This document shows positions 35,640 through 46,916 of a stretch of 64,000 nucleotides of DNA, one piece after another (within the stretch, counting starts at the first letter, position 1; each line of letters starts with the position of its first letter). A program made the translations under genes and the position numbers. The stretch lies in NCBI GenBank assembly GCA_947311845.1, contig CAMZMU010000059.1:43284982-43348981 (forward strand), written 5' to 3'. Source of the stretch: Poa pratensis (lineage: Eukaryota; Streptophyta; Magnoliopsida; Poales; Poaceae). The notes beneath the pieces were generated by a model. The model was not told the origin of the DNA, did no database searches, and saw nothing but the letters and a program-made list of their open reading frames with translations.

Positions 35640-37005
35640 TCCCTGGCTTGCTCAAAAACAAATATATTAAACGTACGGTGTGGAAAACAAATATGAATGC
35701 AAAAATGAACATCGAGCAAATGGCGATGGGAAGCAATGGAAACGGTGTTTTAATCAATGTAAAAGAATGGACCGGGGTCCACAGTTCACTAGTGGCGTCT
35801 CTCCATAAAACAGATAAAAATACATGTTGGGTAAACAAATTACAACTAGGCAATTAACAAATTCTAAGGGCATGACAATGCTATCATGACAAGCTATAGT
35901 TCACTGTAATATTTAATTGGGCATTACAACAAATACATAGACCGCTTGCTAGCTGCATCTATGACTAATAATCCACCCCGGGATCGCTATCCAACATGTC
36001 ACCCGAAAGTATTAAGTAAGCAACAGATAATTGCAATAAGCAAAGTGTGTATTGTAAGAAATGCATATAACACTTAGAAATAAACACCGCTATTTTACCC
36101 CTAATAGCAACAACACATCCAAAGTCATGTTCGTTTCTGTCAACTCGAGCCCAGACAATTGGAGACATGAACCTACTACCTATCATAAATACTCCCTCTT
36201 AGAGATGCAAGCAACTACTTGGGCAAAGCAACCACAAGCATTGGAGAGCATGCAAGATCATAAATAAAACATAGATATATTGATGGACAAACTTGATCAT
36301 AATTTCATAATTCATCGGATCCCAACAAACACAACATGTAGAACATAAAGATGATCTTGATCATGATAGGCAGCTCACAAGATCTAAACATGGTAGCACA
36401 AGGAGAAGAGACAACCATCTACCTACTGCTATGGACCCGTAGTCCAAAGATGAAGTACTCACGCATCACTCCGGAGGCAGGCATGGTGGTGTAGATCCCT
36501 CCGGTGATGATCTCCCCCTCCAGAGTGTCGGGAAGAGCTTCAGAACCCTCCCGAATTAGGGTTGGCGACGGTGGCGGCCTCATATATCTTTCTGGAATAT
36601 GATTGGGTGTTTAGGGTTTTCACGACGGGGGGAATTTATAGGCGAAGAGGCGGCGCAGGAGGCCACCCGAGGGCTCCAGGAGGGGCCCAAGCGTGTCCCA
36701 CCCTTGGCCGCGCCCAAGGGTCTCCTGGAGGCCGTGGGGCCCTCCCGAGGTTGATCTTCTGGCACAGTCTTTGTTTCGTTGAAAAATAAATCTCCGTAAA
36801 TTGTTTGGCAATTCCGAGAATATTTCCTTAATAAAATTTCTGAAACAAAAGACATCAGAAAACAAAAACTGGCACCGGGCATCTTATTAATAGGTTAGTC
36901 ATAGAAAATGCATAAAATGCTATAAAACTATAAATAAAACATGTAGCATTGATATAAAACAAGCATGGAACAATCAAAAAATATAGATACATTTGAGACG
37001 TACTA
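35640..37005 (-). mobile_element. LTR-type retroelement remnant, reverse orientation
   Basis: Read on the minus strand it starts near AGTACGTCTCAAATGTATC and passes through phrases common in a large Triticeae LTR family (AATAAGATGCCCGGTGCCAG, GCTATGGACCCGTAGTCC on the plus strand, CCACCCCGGGATCGC). A promoter-like part lies at 36540-36760, with GC-rich leader sequence and TTATAGGC on the plus strand. No protein domain is present. The family is not named because I recall only its general pattern. Confidence 0.55.
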
Positions 37006-37465
37006 GCGGTCGCCCTGTGCACAACAAGGCGCCAAATAATGGCAGGGCATTCCTCTACCACTATGGCTGCTGCCCAGAACTCGTCGTGCGTCTAGACAAC
37101 GTGATATGACCCGTGCAAAAATGGGAGGGTGCAAGGTCTTGTTGACGAGATCAACTATCTCATGTGTTGTTCCTTGTTGGGTTCCCTCGAGCGCGGAAAA
37201 AAAACATCAATACGTTAGGAAATAAAAACGGGAAGTGCGGCTTGATTTGTAAGTTTTTAGGGGACGGAAATGCAAATCCGCCCCCAATAAATTCCATGCC
37301 TCAGTTCTCCCGTGCTCATTCACCCGCAGGAACAAAAATTCAACAGAGTTCGCCACCAAACGTAAGCACATGCGATTTCTTCGAGGTAACTCATGCAATT
37401 CCCTGTGGCTTCCTGTGCTGCTTTTTCTTCCGGCTTTCTTCTGTTTGGCCGCTTCACATCGACGA
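37006..37465. other. Unassigned sequence
   Basis: No gene, repeat or terminal structure that I can support. Confidence 0.4.
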
Positions 37466-37607
37466 GAATCACTCGCGACAAGGTATAGGAGGAATGTTGT
37501 TTCTCAATTTCTATCGACCGAGTAGATATATATCGAAGACCATCGATCATTGGTCGTTTCAGCTCATTCGTCGGATAGAATCAATATTTGTTGTAATTTA
37601 AAAACAA

Positions 37608-37688
37608 ATGGTCGAAACATTAATAGGTGTCGGAGCTGCTACAGTTGCTTTGGCCGGGGCTGCTATCGGGGTTGGGATCTTGATGTAA
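37608..37688 (+). pseudogene. Fragment resembling mitochondrial ATP synthase subunit 9 (atp9)
   Basis: A 26-codon frame whose middle reads LIGVGAATVALAGAAIGVG. Plant mitochondrial atp9 has LIGAGAATIALAGAAIGIG at its start, so about 15 of 19 residues agree. The likeness stops after Gly and a stop codon follows at once, so the conserved loop and second membrane helix are absent and no working c-subunit could be made. Origin as an old nuclear insertion of mitochondrial DNA is the simplest reading; the flanks show no further mitochondrial sequence. Confidence 0.5.
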
Positions 37689-38815
37689 ATAACCATCAAT
37701 TATAGCTAGTTCAAAGGGGTGAATAGTGTTTTTAAAGAGATATGTTAGAAAAGGGTCAAATTGGACAAAATTCAGAGTTTCATTTTGCTATATGCAGGCT
37801 TTTCCGAGAATTCCACCTCACCACCAAAATCAACTCTGATGGCTGGGATCCAAACGTGGCGGCAAGCCGAGTACTTTTCGCCGGACACCGCTTGAGCTTT
37901 GACAGGGGCAGTGAGCATGACATGATGCTGACATTATTTTACCGGGCGAGCTGGGACCCGCAAGGCAGTGTAATGTGTACATCTAGACGATCTAAAAACT
38001 CCGGCGCGCTTACGTACTGCTAAAGCAGCAAAGCTAGTCAACTCAAACGGCCGAGGAAGTCGTAGATAAGGATGTGTGTGCGGGTGCAGGCTGTTTTGCG
38101 ACCGTATGCAGCATGTATGGTTGGCCAGTCGTCGAAGCACCGGGAAAAGGACGCTCGATCGTGCCCACCACCGCATTCGTCTCCGGGCTGTATATGTGCA
38201 CCACGACCACGCGCGCAGGGCATTGATCTTGAGAAACAAAAAAGGTTCTAGGCGTATATCTTCAGATAACTTTCCACAGCACGGGAACCTCGGTTCCAAG
38301 CACTGGTTTACTTTACTTACGTGTGTTCTTGGTTTCCTTCCTAGACATATATAGATTGCATATGTGCAAGCTGTTCTTCTACAAGGAAAGAAACAAGTTC
38401 GATCCAATGATACTCCATGAAGTACAGGATGACGAACAAGGAAAAATGAGCTTCTGGATTTCGGAGAATGGATATTTTCAGACGAGCGCAGTGAATGATT
38501 GGCTGCACGCACGGCTCATTGACCCACAGAGAAAAGAAAAGCCGCCCATCTTCTCATCTAACCGTCGGAAGGGAGTGGGAAGCCTCGGCGTGCAGCGTCC
38601 GGCACTGAAGAAAATCTCTGTCGCCTTTGCTGACCGTGGACTTGTCTCACAATATTGCCCAACTGTCCGTAGATAATGGCAACATATATAGCGCCCACTG
38701 TTGAGTGTTGATACTCCCACCACCTACCTTGTGTCGCTGCCTCTGTCATCATCACCGATGTTTGCAAATTGCAACTCAACTTCGACTCTGTGAACTAACG
38801 CTAACCCAATATTCT
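37689..38815. other. Unassigned low-copy-looking sequence
   Basis: Open frames up to 192 aa occur, but none shows a domain, codon preference or a consistent splice structure. A TTTTGCTATATGCAG motif near 37795 looks like a splice acceptor without a matching exon. Confidence 0.4.
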
Positions 38816-38816
38816 A

Positions 38817-38896
38817 TTCCTATGTCCCAAAAAATAAGCCGTTTTGTGAGTTTAATTTGAGCTCATAAGACTGCTTGTATTTAGGAACATAGGCAG
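38817..38896. mobile_element. Possible short Stowaway-like MITE
   Basis: About 80 bp between TA dinucleotides, with inverted ends TTCCTATGTCCCAAAAAATA and, reversed, CTGCCTATGTTCCTAAATAC. Shorter than usual and the ends match imperfectly. Confidence 0.4.
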
Positions 38897-39001
38897 TAGT
38901 AACGTGATTCTCTTCCAAGTTCCAACCTTAATTCTTAGTAGTTTTTTGTCCTTAATCCTGTCCAATTTTGGAGCTGACAACTACCAACACTATTCAGTCA
39001 T

Positions 39002-39232
39002 TGTAAAATTCACTAGTAGATTGGTTTGGGGTAGCGCTCAGCACAATCTGGCCGGCGTCTTATGCTTTCAATATATAGAGGGTTAACAGATTACAACAGA
39101 ATGATAAGACCGAATCTATCTACAGCTAGCGTTAGCTGTCAATCTAAAACTGCCTAACTAACCTCTATACGGTACATGTACTTATACAGAACGTACATGA
39201 CCAAATACTACAGAACTAAGTTACATTTAACA
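39002..39232 (-). repeat. 3' LTR of element D
   Basis: 231 bp, starting TGTAAAATTC and ending ATTTAACA on the plus strand. Confidence 0.97.
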
Positions 39233-42200
39233 GCCTCCCTCAATCTGAACAGTTGGAACAATGTTGAGATTGCTCCTAAATGAATCAAATAGCTGGACTG
39301 CGAGAGGCTTAGTAAAAATATCAGCAATCTGATCCTTTGAAGGGATGAACTTAATCTGCAGGAGCTTTTGTGCTACACGTTCACGAACAAAATGGAAATC
39401 CACCTCAATGTGTTTCGTGCGAGCATGAAAGACCGGATTAGCTGACAAGTATGTGGCACCCAAGTTGTCACACCATAGAATAGGTGGATCATCAGACGAG
39501 GCACCAAGCTCACAAAGGAGTGACTGAATCCAAATCAACTCAGCAGTAGCATTCGCAACAGACTTGTATTCAGACTCGGTGCTAGACCGTGAAACAGTGG
39601 ATTGCTTCCTGGATGACCAAGCGATCAAATTACCACCATGAAAGATGGCATAGCCCCCGTGGATCGACGGTCATCAATATTCCCAGCCCAATCCGCATCA
39701 GAAAACGCAGAAATTCTTGAAGAAGAAGAAGCTCGAAGCTGAAGACCAAAAGTGGCAGTAGAACTGATATATCGTAGTATCCGTTTGACTGCCGTCCAAT
39801 GTGAAGTAGTCGGTGCATGAAGGAACTGACAAACTCGATTGACCGAGAAAGAAATATCCGGCCGAGTAATGGTGAGGTACTGCAAGGCCCCCACAAGACT
39901 CCTGTACTGAGAGGCATCCTCAGGAGGAAGAAGATCACCATCAAGAGAAGACAGTTTGTCAGTTGCCGCCATAGGCGTGGAAGCAGACTTGCACGTGGTC
40001 ATCCCAGCACGAGCTAATAACTCAGAAACATACTTCTGTTGAGTGAGCATAAGAGAGCCTAACTGACGACGAACCTCAATACCAAGGAAAAAATGGAGAT
40101 CACCAAGGTCCTTAACAGCAAACTCCGAGCGCAAAGCAGTAATGAGATCATCAGCACCCTGACTCGAAGAACTGACAACAATAATATCATCGACATAGAC
40201 TAATAGGAAAATAGTGTGAGCACCATGTCGACGAATAAACAAGGATGTGTCAGTCTTCGACGGAACATAACCAAGCTGAGAGAGAGTGCTGCTCAAACGA
40301 GAGTGCCAGGCCGAGGAGCCTGCTTGAGTCCATAAATAGCTTTGTCAAGATGACATATGTGAGAAGAATGTTGAGGATCAACAAAACCTGGAGGCTGTCG
40401 CATAAACACATCCTCATCAAGATGGCCATATAGAAAGGCATTCTGAATATCCAGTTGCCGAAGATGCCATCCAGCAGAAACAGCCATCGACAAAAGCAGA
40501 CGAATCGTCGTAGGCTTGACAACCGGGCTGAAAGTGTCCTCGTAGTCCTGACCAAACCGCTGCTTGAAGCCTTTGGCAACCAGGCGAGCCTTGTAGCGCT
40601 CAATGGACCCATCTGCATTACGCTTCACTTTAAACACCCACTTAGAATCAATAAGATTAATGCCAGGACGTGGTTCAACGAGATGCCAAGTCTGGTTACG
40701 AAGGAGCGCAGCATACTCAGCCTCCATAGCTGCCTTCCAATGCGGAACAAGCAGAGCATCATGATGCGAGCGGGGCTCGAGTGGCGGCGGAGGCACGGTA
40801 CGAGGAACATGTGCCATGTATGTGACAGTGTCGTCGGTGCGAACCAACGGCCTGCGCTTCCCAGTTTGCAACCGCGTGACCGCACGACGCGGTGGCGGAG
40901 GAGGCGGGGGCGGAGGTGGTGTCGATGCAGGAGACTCAGGCGAGGGCGGCACCGAGTCAGGCGACGCAGAAAAGACGATGGCGCTGGCGTAGACGTTGCA
41001 TCCTCACGAGGCGACTCTAGGCCAGAAATCGGCCCAGATGGGCCACCTGTGCCTGGTACGGGCGACCCGGCCCAGAAAGACCAGCGCGCGGCCAGCAGGG
41101 CGGGGCGGTGTAGAAGCCGGCCCATCCTCGGAGGATTGGGGCGTCGGCCCAGCAGAGGAGGCCGGTGCGCCATGGGCCATGCAGGCGGGTGCATGGACCA
41201 AGTCCAGGCGAGCAGACGCAGCAGGAGACGTCTGCATGCTACTCCCGATCAGCGACGGACAGGGAGGGGCGTCGGGAGCAATTTCAACACGAGCTCCTCG
41301 AGGAAAACCTGCACCATTAGTAGGCAATAACAGGGGACAATATGCTAAATCAACAAGTTGGTCAGGTGTGATGATGGATGGGAGACCCGGAGTGGCAGAA
41401 ACCGACTCGGATGGTGCATGGGAAAAAGGGAAAGAATTTTCGTCAAATACAACATCGCGAGAAATATAGACCCTATTAGACGGAACGTGAAGGCACTTGT
41501 ACCCACGATGCAGCGAGCTATACCCAAGGAACACACACTTCTTGGAACGAAATTCAAGCTTATGAGAGTTATAGGGTCGAAGATGTGGCCAGCAAGCGCA
41601 TCCAAAAACTTTGAGAAAGGAATAATCCGGTTTCTCATGAAGTAAACGTTCAAGTGGTGTATCCATATTGATAACTTTACTAGGCATGCGATTAATGAGA
41701 AAACACGCAGTGGTGAGAGCGTCACTCCAAAAATGAAGAGGAACAGACGCATGGGCTAGCAAAGTGAGGCCGGTCTCAACGATGTGTCGATGTTTGCGCT
41801 CTACCGTGCCATTCTGTTGGTGCGTATGTGGGCATGTGACACGGTGAGATATACCAAGTGAGTTGAAGAAAGGGTGTAGTTTGACAAACTCACCACCCCA
41901 ATCAGTTTGTACGTGAATTATTCTGCACTTGAGAAGTCGTTCAACATGGCGCTGAAATTCTAAGAATACTTTATAGACATCAGATTTTTGTTTCAACAAA
42001 TAGAGCCAAGTAAAACGACTATATGAATCAATGAAGCTAACATAGTAGCGATGCCCACTCACAGAGAGACGAGCGGGTCCCCATACATCAGAGAAAATTA
42101 ATTCTAATGGAGACGATGCAATTTTATTCGAAACAGGAAAAGGAAGTTGGTGACTTTTGCCTTGTTGACAGGCGTCACATATTACATCATGGAAACCCAC

Positions 42201-43828
42201 TTTATTTGACAAATCATTGTTGCTAAGAATATGACGAACTATTGGAGATGCTGGATGCCCAAGGCGTGCATGCCATTTATTTGGAGAAGCTTGAACAGTA
42301 CTAAAAACTTGCTTGGCTAGAGGAGGATCTAGCGCATAGAGACCACCATGGCAACGACCCTTAAGGAGAAGCTCCTTCGTATCCCGATCCTTCACAAAAA
42401 CATCATAAGGATGAAGTTCCATGAATACATTATTATCAAGAGTAAATTTGTGAGCGGAAAGGAGATTACGAGACACGGATGGAACACCTAACACATCTAG
42501 GAGACGAAGTTGTTTGGAGCAAGTAGAGATGTGTGAATGACCAACATGTGAAATTAGCATACCTTGCCCGTTGGCCGTGTAGACTTGTTCCTTCCCGTTG
42601 TAGGGCTGCTTGACGTTGAGCTTGTCAAGCTCGTTGGTGAGGTGGTCTGTAGCACCCGAGTCCACGTACCACGCGGGGTCGATGGAGTACGACGGAGAGG
42701 ATCCAGCATGTGACGACGGGTTGGAGACGTTCAACGCCTCGGACCGCGGATCGGAGGCAAGGCCAGCGAACTCACGACGGAAACGCTTGTGACAGCGCGA
42801 GGCGATGTGCCCGACGATGCCGCAAAGCTGGCAGATGGGCCGAGGCTTGCCACCCCCGGACGGCCGGAATTGCCGCCAGCAGGGAAGCCGCCGGTACTGT
42901 TGCCATGTCCGCCGGCGCCACCATGCGGAGCAGACACGCCGGCGCCGGTGTGTGAGCCAGACCCGCCCGCACCACCAGAAGGGGCGGACTTGGGCTTCCA
43001 CTGCCCACGGCCATCATTGCCGCGGTAGGAGGCGGGCTTGCCGCCGGTCTTGGCACCAAGGAACGCCGCATTGACGGCATGGTTGGGAGTGTCGCCATGG
43101 AGCTCGCCATGGCGCATCTCAAGGCGATGCTCGGTGTTGAGCAGGTGGGCGTAGACGTCCCGCACCGGCATGACCGTGTCGCGGACGGACACGGTGGAGA
43201 TGAAGCCCTCGTACTCGCCGTCGAGTCCGGCGAGGAGGAAGGAGGTGAACTCCTCCGGCCGGAGGGGCTGACCGATGGAGGTCAGCGTGTCGGAGAGGGT
43301 CTTGATCCGGTTGAAGTAGGCCGTCGCCGATGAGGACCCTTTCTTGGTGTTGGCGAGTTGATGACGAATCTGCATGGACCTCGCAGTGGATTGAGAAGCA
43401 AACATGCTGTTGACGGTGGTCCATACCTCGGCGGCGGTGGTCATGAAGAGGACCTGACCCAGGACCTCGGGTGTCATGGACGTGGTGAAGGAGGAGAGGA
43501 TAGCCTGCTCCTGGCGCGTCCAGTGGAAGTACTCGGGATTGAGCACCTCAGCCGTCTTGCCGTCCGCGCCCGTGATCTTGACGAACTCGGAAGGGCAGGG
43601 GTACGAGCCATCCAGGTACCCCATGAGGCCGTAGGTGCGCAGAAGCGGAAGGGCCTGAGCCTTCCAGAGCAAGAAGTTCTCCGCCGAGAGCTTGACGGGG
43701 ATGAGGTGACCAAAGGTCACCGGCGTCGAGGAAGACATCGACGAAGGAGACGACGAGGAGCCGGCGCCAAAAGACGAAGCGGAGACGAGCGCCGTCGTCA
43801 GGGTGGAGGTGGTTTGAGCGGAAGTCAT
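39233..43828 (-). pseudogene. Gag-Pol polyprotein of element D, broken by five single-base shifts
   Basis: ATG at 43828 opens gag (UBN2-type, LKSFLL-like core). A zinc knuckle (CQLCGIVGHIASRC) follows near 42800, then protease (WYVDSGATDH), integrase (HARLGHP, CDACQQGKSH, then FSDVWGP, QTDWGGEF, NGTVERKH), a Pro-rich linker, reverse transcriptase ([29 protein letters not shown]) and RNase H ([38 protein letters not shown], DIFTKPL). Frame changes occur at about 42853-42857 (C5), 41066-41068 (C3), 40970-40973 (A4), 40311-40312 (C2) and 39655-39659 (C5). Each is repaired in principle by one extra base in the run. No substitution destroys a catalytic motif I can see. Confidence 0.93.
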
Positions 43829-43860
43829 CGTGGCTAGATCGATCTGGTCGTCTGATACCA

Positions 43861-44091
43861 TGTAAAATTCACTAGTAGATTGGTTTGGGGTAGCGCTCAG
43901 CACAATCTGGCCGGCGTCTTATGCTTTCAATATATAGAGGGTTAACAGATTACAACAGAATGATAAGACCGAATCTATCTACAGCTAGCGTTAGCTGTCA
44001 ATCTAAAACTGCCTAACTAACCTCTATACGGTACATGTACTTATACAGAACGTACATGACCAAATACTACAGAACTAAGTTACATTTAACA
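43861..44091 (-). repeat. 5' LTR of element D
   Basis: 231 bp, no difference from the partner LTR found by eye. Confidence 0.97.
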
Positions 44092-44096
44092 GTCAT

Positions 44097-44690
44097 GACC
44101 AAATAAAAAAACCGAATTATAATAGACCCAAATAAAAAGACCGATTGTCATGACCAAATGTTCACACTGCCCACCCCTGCTATGGACTACATTTATTACT
44201 CTCCCAATTCCCAAATCTTTGAATCTGTATAGAAGCTCCAGACCACCACTTGCTCACATTGGCTCATGGGTGAACACATTGCACACACACACATAAAAAA
44301 CATTCCACTCGATGTTTCATCATTTGCAGAACTATATAAAACCAAGATATCTAGATGGTTGCCTATACTTCCTGCCGTGCCCTCAGCCATGGAGATAATA
44401 TTCAGGTGGGGGAGGCTTTCCCCTAGTGACGTATTCAAAAATATTTACAAAGCTAAGCATAGAATTAGTGCACAATGAAGAACAACGAGAAATATAATGC
44501 AACACGACAATACAATGAGCAACTTTGATAATTTTATAAGAAAATATTGATGACAACCATCTAAAGATCATAATTGACCAACATGACGCCGGATGCAAGG
44601 CTCTAGGATAATCAGCTGAACTGTCGACGGAACCTTCGGTTAACCTAAGTTTGGATGGCCAGGATCGCACTACCGTCCTCCCTTAATCCC
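44097..44690. other. Flank of element D, unassigned
   Basis: The target GTCATGACCAAAT occurs at 44092 and again at 44148, so D inserted into a short local repeat. No gene is seen up to the start of LINE F. Confidence 0.45.
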
Positions 44691-44899
44691 ATGCTATGAA
44701 TGAGTTAAAATTTGAAATCCCAACAAATAAGGTAAATAATCATATGTGGAAGACACTTTGGTAGCTCAAAATTCCTAGCAAAACTAAAAAATTCGCTTGG
44801 CGTGCTCTACACAGTATCATTCCTCTAAAATCATTTATGATGAACTGTCACGTTGGGACGTGCGGAGGGTTCCCTATCTACCATCAAGCGTCCGAGGAT

Positions 44900-45262
44900 C
44901 AGGGCTTGGCCGGCAAAATTTGGGGCCCTGTGCCAAAATTTAAATTGGGCCCACCTCTCTATAAAGTTCGACATATTTAGTTACTAATCCGTTTATAAAT
45001 TTATACACTAATTCATATATGATGACACGAATAGTAGCCAGCACAGTTTGTTAGTAGAATAGTTTTACACCGTACGATGCATAGAGGTTTTGAGTTCGAA
45101 ACTTCTTCAAGGCATTTAATTTTTCTGAATAAAATCCAAACAGCTGAATCTGGGCCTGTCCCATAATGGGCTGAACAATGCTTCGTTCCCCAAATTTGGG
45201 GCCCCCAAAAAGTGGGGCCCTGTGCTGGCGGCACACTTTTTTCTACTGCTGGCCCGGGCCTG
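44900..45262. mobile_element. hAT-type MITE, 363 bp
   Basis: Inserted in LINE F with a perfect 8-bp target duplication CCGAGGAT (44892-44899 and 45263-45270), the size typical of hAT elements. Inverted ends read CAGGGCTTGGCCGGCA and, reversed, CAGGCCCGGGCCAGCA; just inside both lie GGGGCCCTGTGC words. It encodes nothing and would move only with a transposase from elsewhere. Confidence 0.9.
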
Positions 45263-45345
45263 CCGAGGATACACTGCATTTGTTGTTCTAGTGCACTACG
45301 GCAAAAGAGTTGTCGAGATTACTTGGCTTAGATACGATGATTGAG

Positions 45346-46916
45346 AGCTAGGTTAAACAACTCGATGTCTCTGAAACCCAGCCCTCCAGGCATGGCGGTT
45401 ACTTCAAGAACCCACATCTCTGAGTTCAAGGGTTTTGAAGGCTGCTTACTTCCCGAATGGGGAGTTCTTAGATGCGGATGTGGGATCTCATCCTTCGCTG
45501 ATCTGGAGGTCTATTATTGAAGGCCGTGATGTGCTCAAGGTTGGCCTGATCAGGAGGATTGGAAATGGAAAGGAGACAAACGCTTGGGAGCAGAACTGGT
45601 TGCCGAGGAATGAAAGGCTCAGGCCTATGGCACCAAGGAAGGAAGGAGCCCCAACGTTGGTTAGTGACTATATTGATCAAACTTCAGCTTCATGGAGAGC
45701 GGACTTGCTAGAGGAGTTCTTTTTGCCGATGGACTCTGAAGTGATCAAGGGCATACCGCTGTGTACCAGAAACCAAGACGATTTTTGGGCATGACATTTC
45801 GAACGTACAGGGGTGTTTTCGGTTCGCTCGACGTACCGGGCCCTGTCGATTACAAAGAAATCCCGGGAGGATTGGTTATACGAGACATCTTCCTCGTCTA
45901 CCTCAGCAGATGCAGGGAAGGAATGGTCCAAGCTATGGAAGATGCAGGTCCCATCAAAAATCCGTATCTTTCTTTGGAGGTTGGCCCATCACTCTTTGCC
46001 TACGGGTGATGTTCGAAATCATAGGCACATGGCTCCTACTCCGGTCTGCACACTCTATGGACAGGCTGATTCGTGGAGGCACTCGCTGATTGAGTGCAAT
46101 ATGTCGAGGTGCGTTTGGGCATTGACAGAACCGGAGATAGCTGAACATATTTCATTGTCCACAGAACCGTCTGCTCGACAGTGGTTGTTCTCTATGTTTG
46201 AGACAATGAAGCAGGAGGACCTGACAAGGATGCTCGTCACTCTGTGGTCTATATGGCATGCGCGTCGGAAGGCGATCCACGAAGACGTGTTTCAGAGCCC
46301 GATGGCCACGGCGAGTTTCGTAAACAAGTTTCTTCAAGATTTGGCTGCTAGTCAGGTGGCGAAGCCGAAGAAGGTTGGCAAGATCAGCAGCCATCCAAAG
46401 GAAGGACGATGGATCCCTCCAGCTGCGAACTGTGCAAAACTGAACTGTGATGCTGCGGTTGCTAAAACAGCAGCAAAGGGTGATGTGGGCGTCGTGTGCA
46501 GGTCCAGGCAGAGAGTGTACCTTGGTGCCTCAGCTGTGGTTTTCGAGGGTATCACACACCCTGGGACCTTGGAGACAATGGCGTGCCGGGAGGCGTTGGA
46601 CCTAGCGGCTGACCTCCACCTGAGCCCTGTTCAGGTCACTACTGATTGCCTGGAGGTGGTACATGCCCTAAAATCCCAATACTTGGGAGTTTTCAGCTCT
46701 ATATTGCATGAACTCAAGGACAAGACCGTGGACATGCAAGCGATCATCTCTCACGAGGGAAGAGAATGCAACAAAGAAGCTCATGCGGTGGCAAGGTTTG
46801 CGACGACCCTGCCAGCGGGGCGTCATGTTTGGTTCCTAGGCCCGCCTGAGGGTTTAAACTTACCTGTAAACATTGTTAATGTTTGAATAAAGGGCAGCAT
46901 CAATTCTAAAAAAAAA
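45346..46916 (+). mobile_element. LINE G: 5'-truncated with inverted 5' end, flanked by 15-bp duplications
   Basis: A LINE insertion in LINE F, bounded by the perfect duplication GATACGATGATTGAG (45331-45345 and 46917-46931) and ending in an A-run (46909-46916). From about 45403 it runs forward. The first 57 bp (45346-45402) run backward: on the minus strand they encode MPGGLGFRDIELFNLA, the segment that should precede the forward LLQEPTSLSSRVLKAAY. About 20-30 bp between the two are missing. This is the pattern left by twin priming. Confidence 0.88.
45403..46887 (+). pseudogene. LINE G ORF2 C-terminal part (reverse transcriptase end, zf-RVT, RNase H)
   Basis: One frame runs from the reverse transcriptase C-terminus (AYFPNGEF, IGNGKETNAWEQNW) through zf-RVT (LWKMQVPSKIRIFLWRL, DSWRHSLIECNMSRCVW) to an RNase H of the RVT_3 type (KLNCDAAV, LETMACREALDLA, TTDCLEVVHAL, NKEAHAVARF). 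It stops at NIVNV just before the A-tail. It is interrupted once, by TGA at 45792-45794 where the family has Trp. In the zinc region CTLYG stands where CTLCG is expected. Both changes are G-to-A. The 5' two thirds of the ORF are absent through truncation. Confidence 0.88.

Larger units (their letters stand above)
39002..44091 (-). mobile_element. Element D: complete Ale-type Copia retrotransposon with identical LTRs
   Basis: 5,090 bp on the minus strand. The two 231-bp LTRs (39002-39232 and 43861-44091) are identical by eye over their whole length. The target duplication GTCAT is perfect (38997-39001 and 44092-44096). The primer-binding site TGGTATCAGA abuts the 5' LTR (43860-43851, minus strand) and a purine tract ATTGAGGGAGGC abuts the 3' LTR. 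Short LTRs, RYYVSFIDSYSRFTWLY in integrase and YVDDIIVVSSS in reverse transcriptase fit the Ale/Retrofit lineage. LTR identity marks a very recent insertion, which sits oddly with five frame breaks in its polyprotein. Confidence 0.95.

Noticed and set aside
37934..38512. 192-aa minus-strand frame
   Set aside because: No domain, no splice or promoter support, and an unremarkable residue make-up in unassigned sequence.
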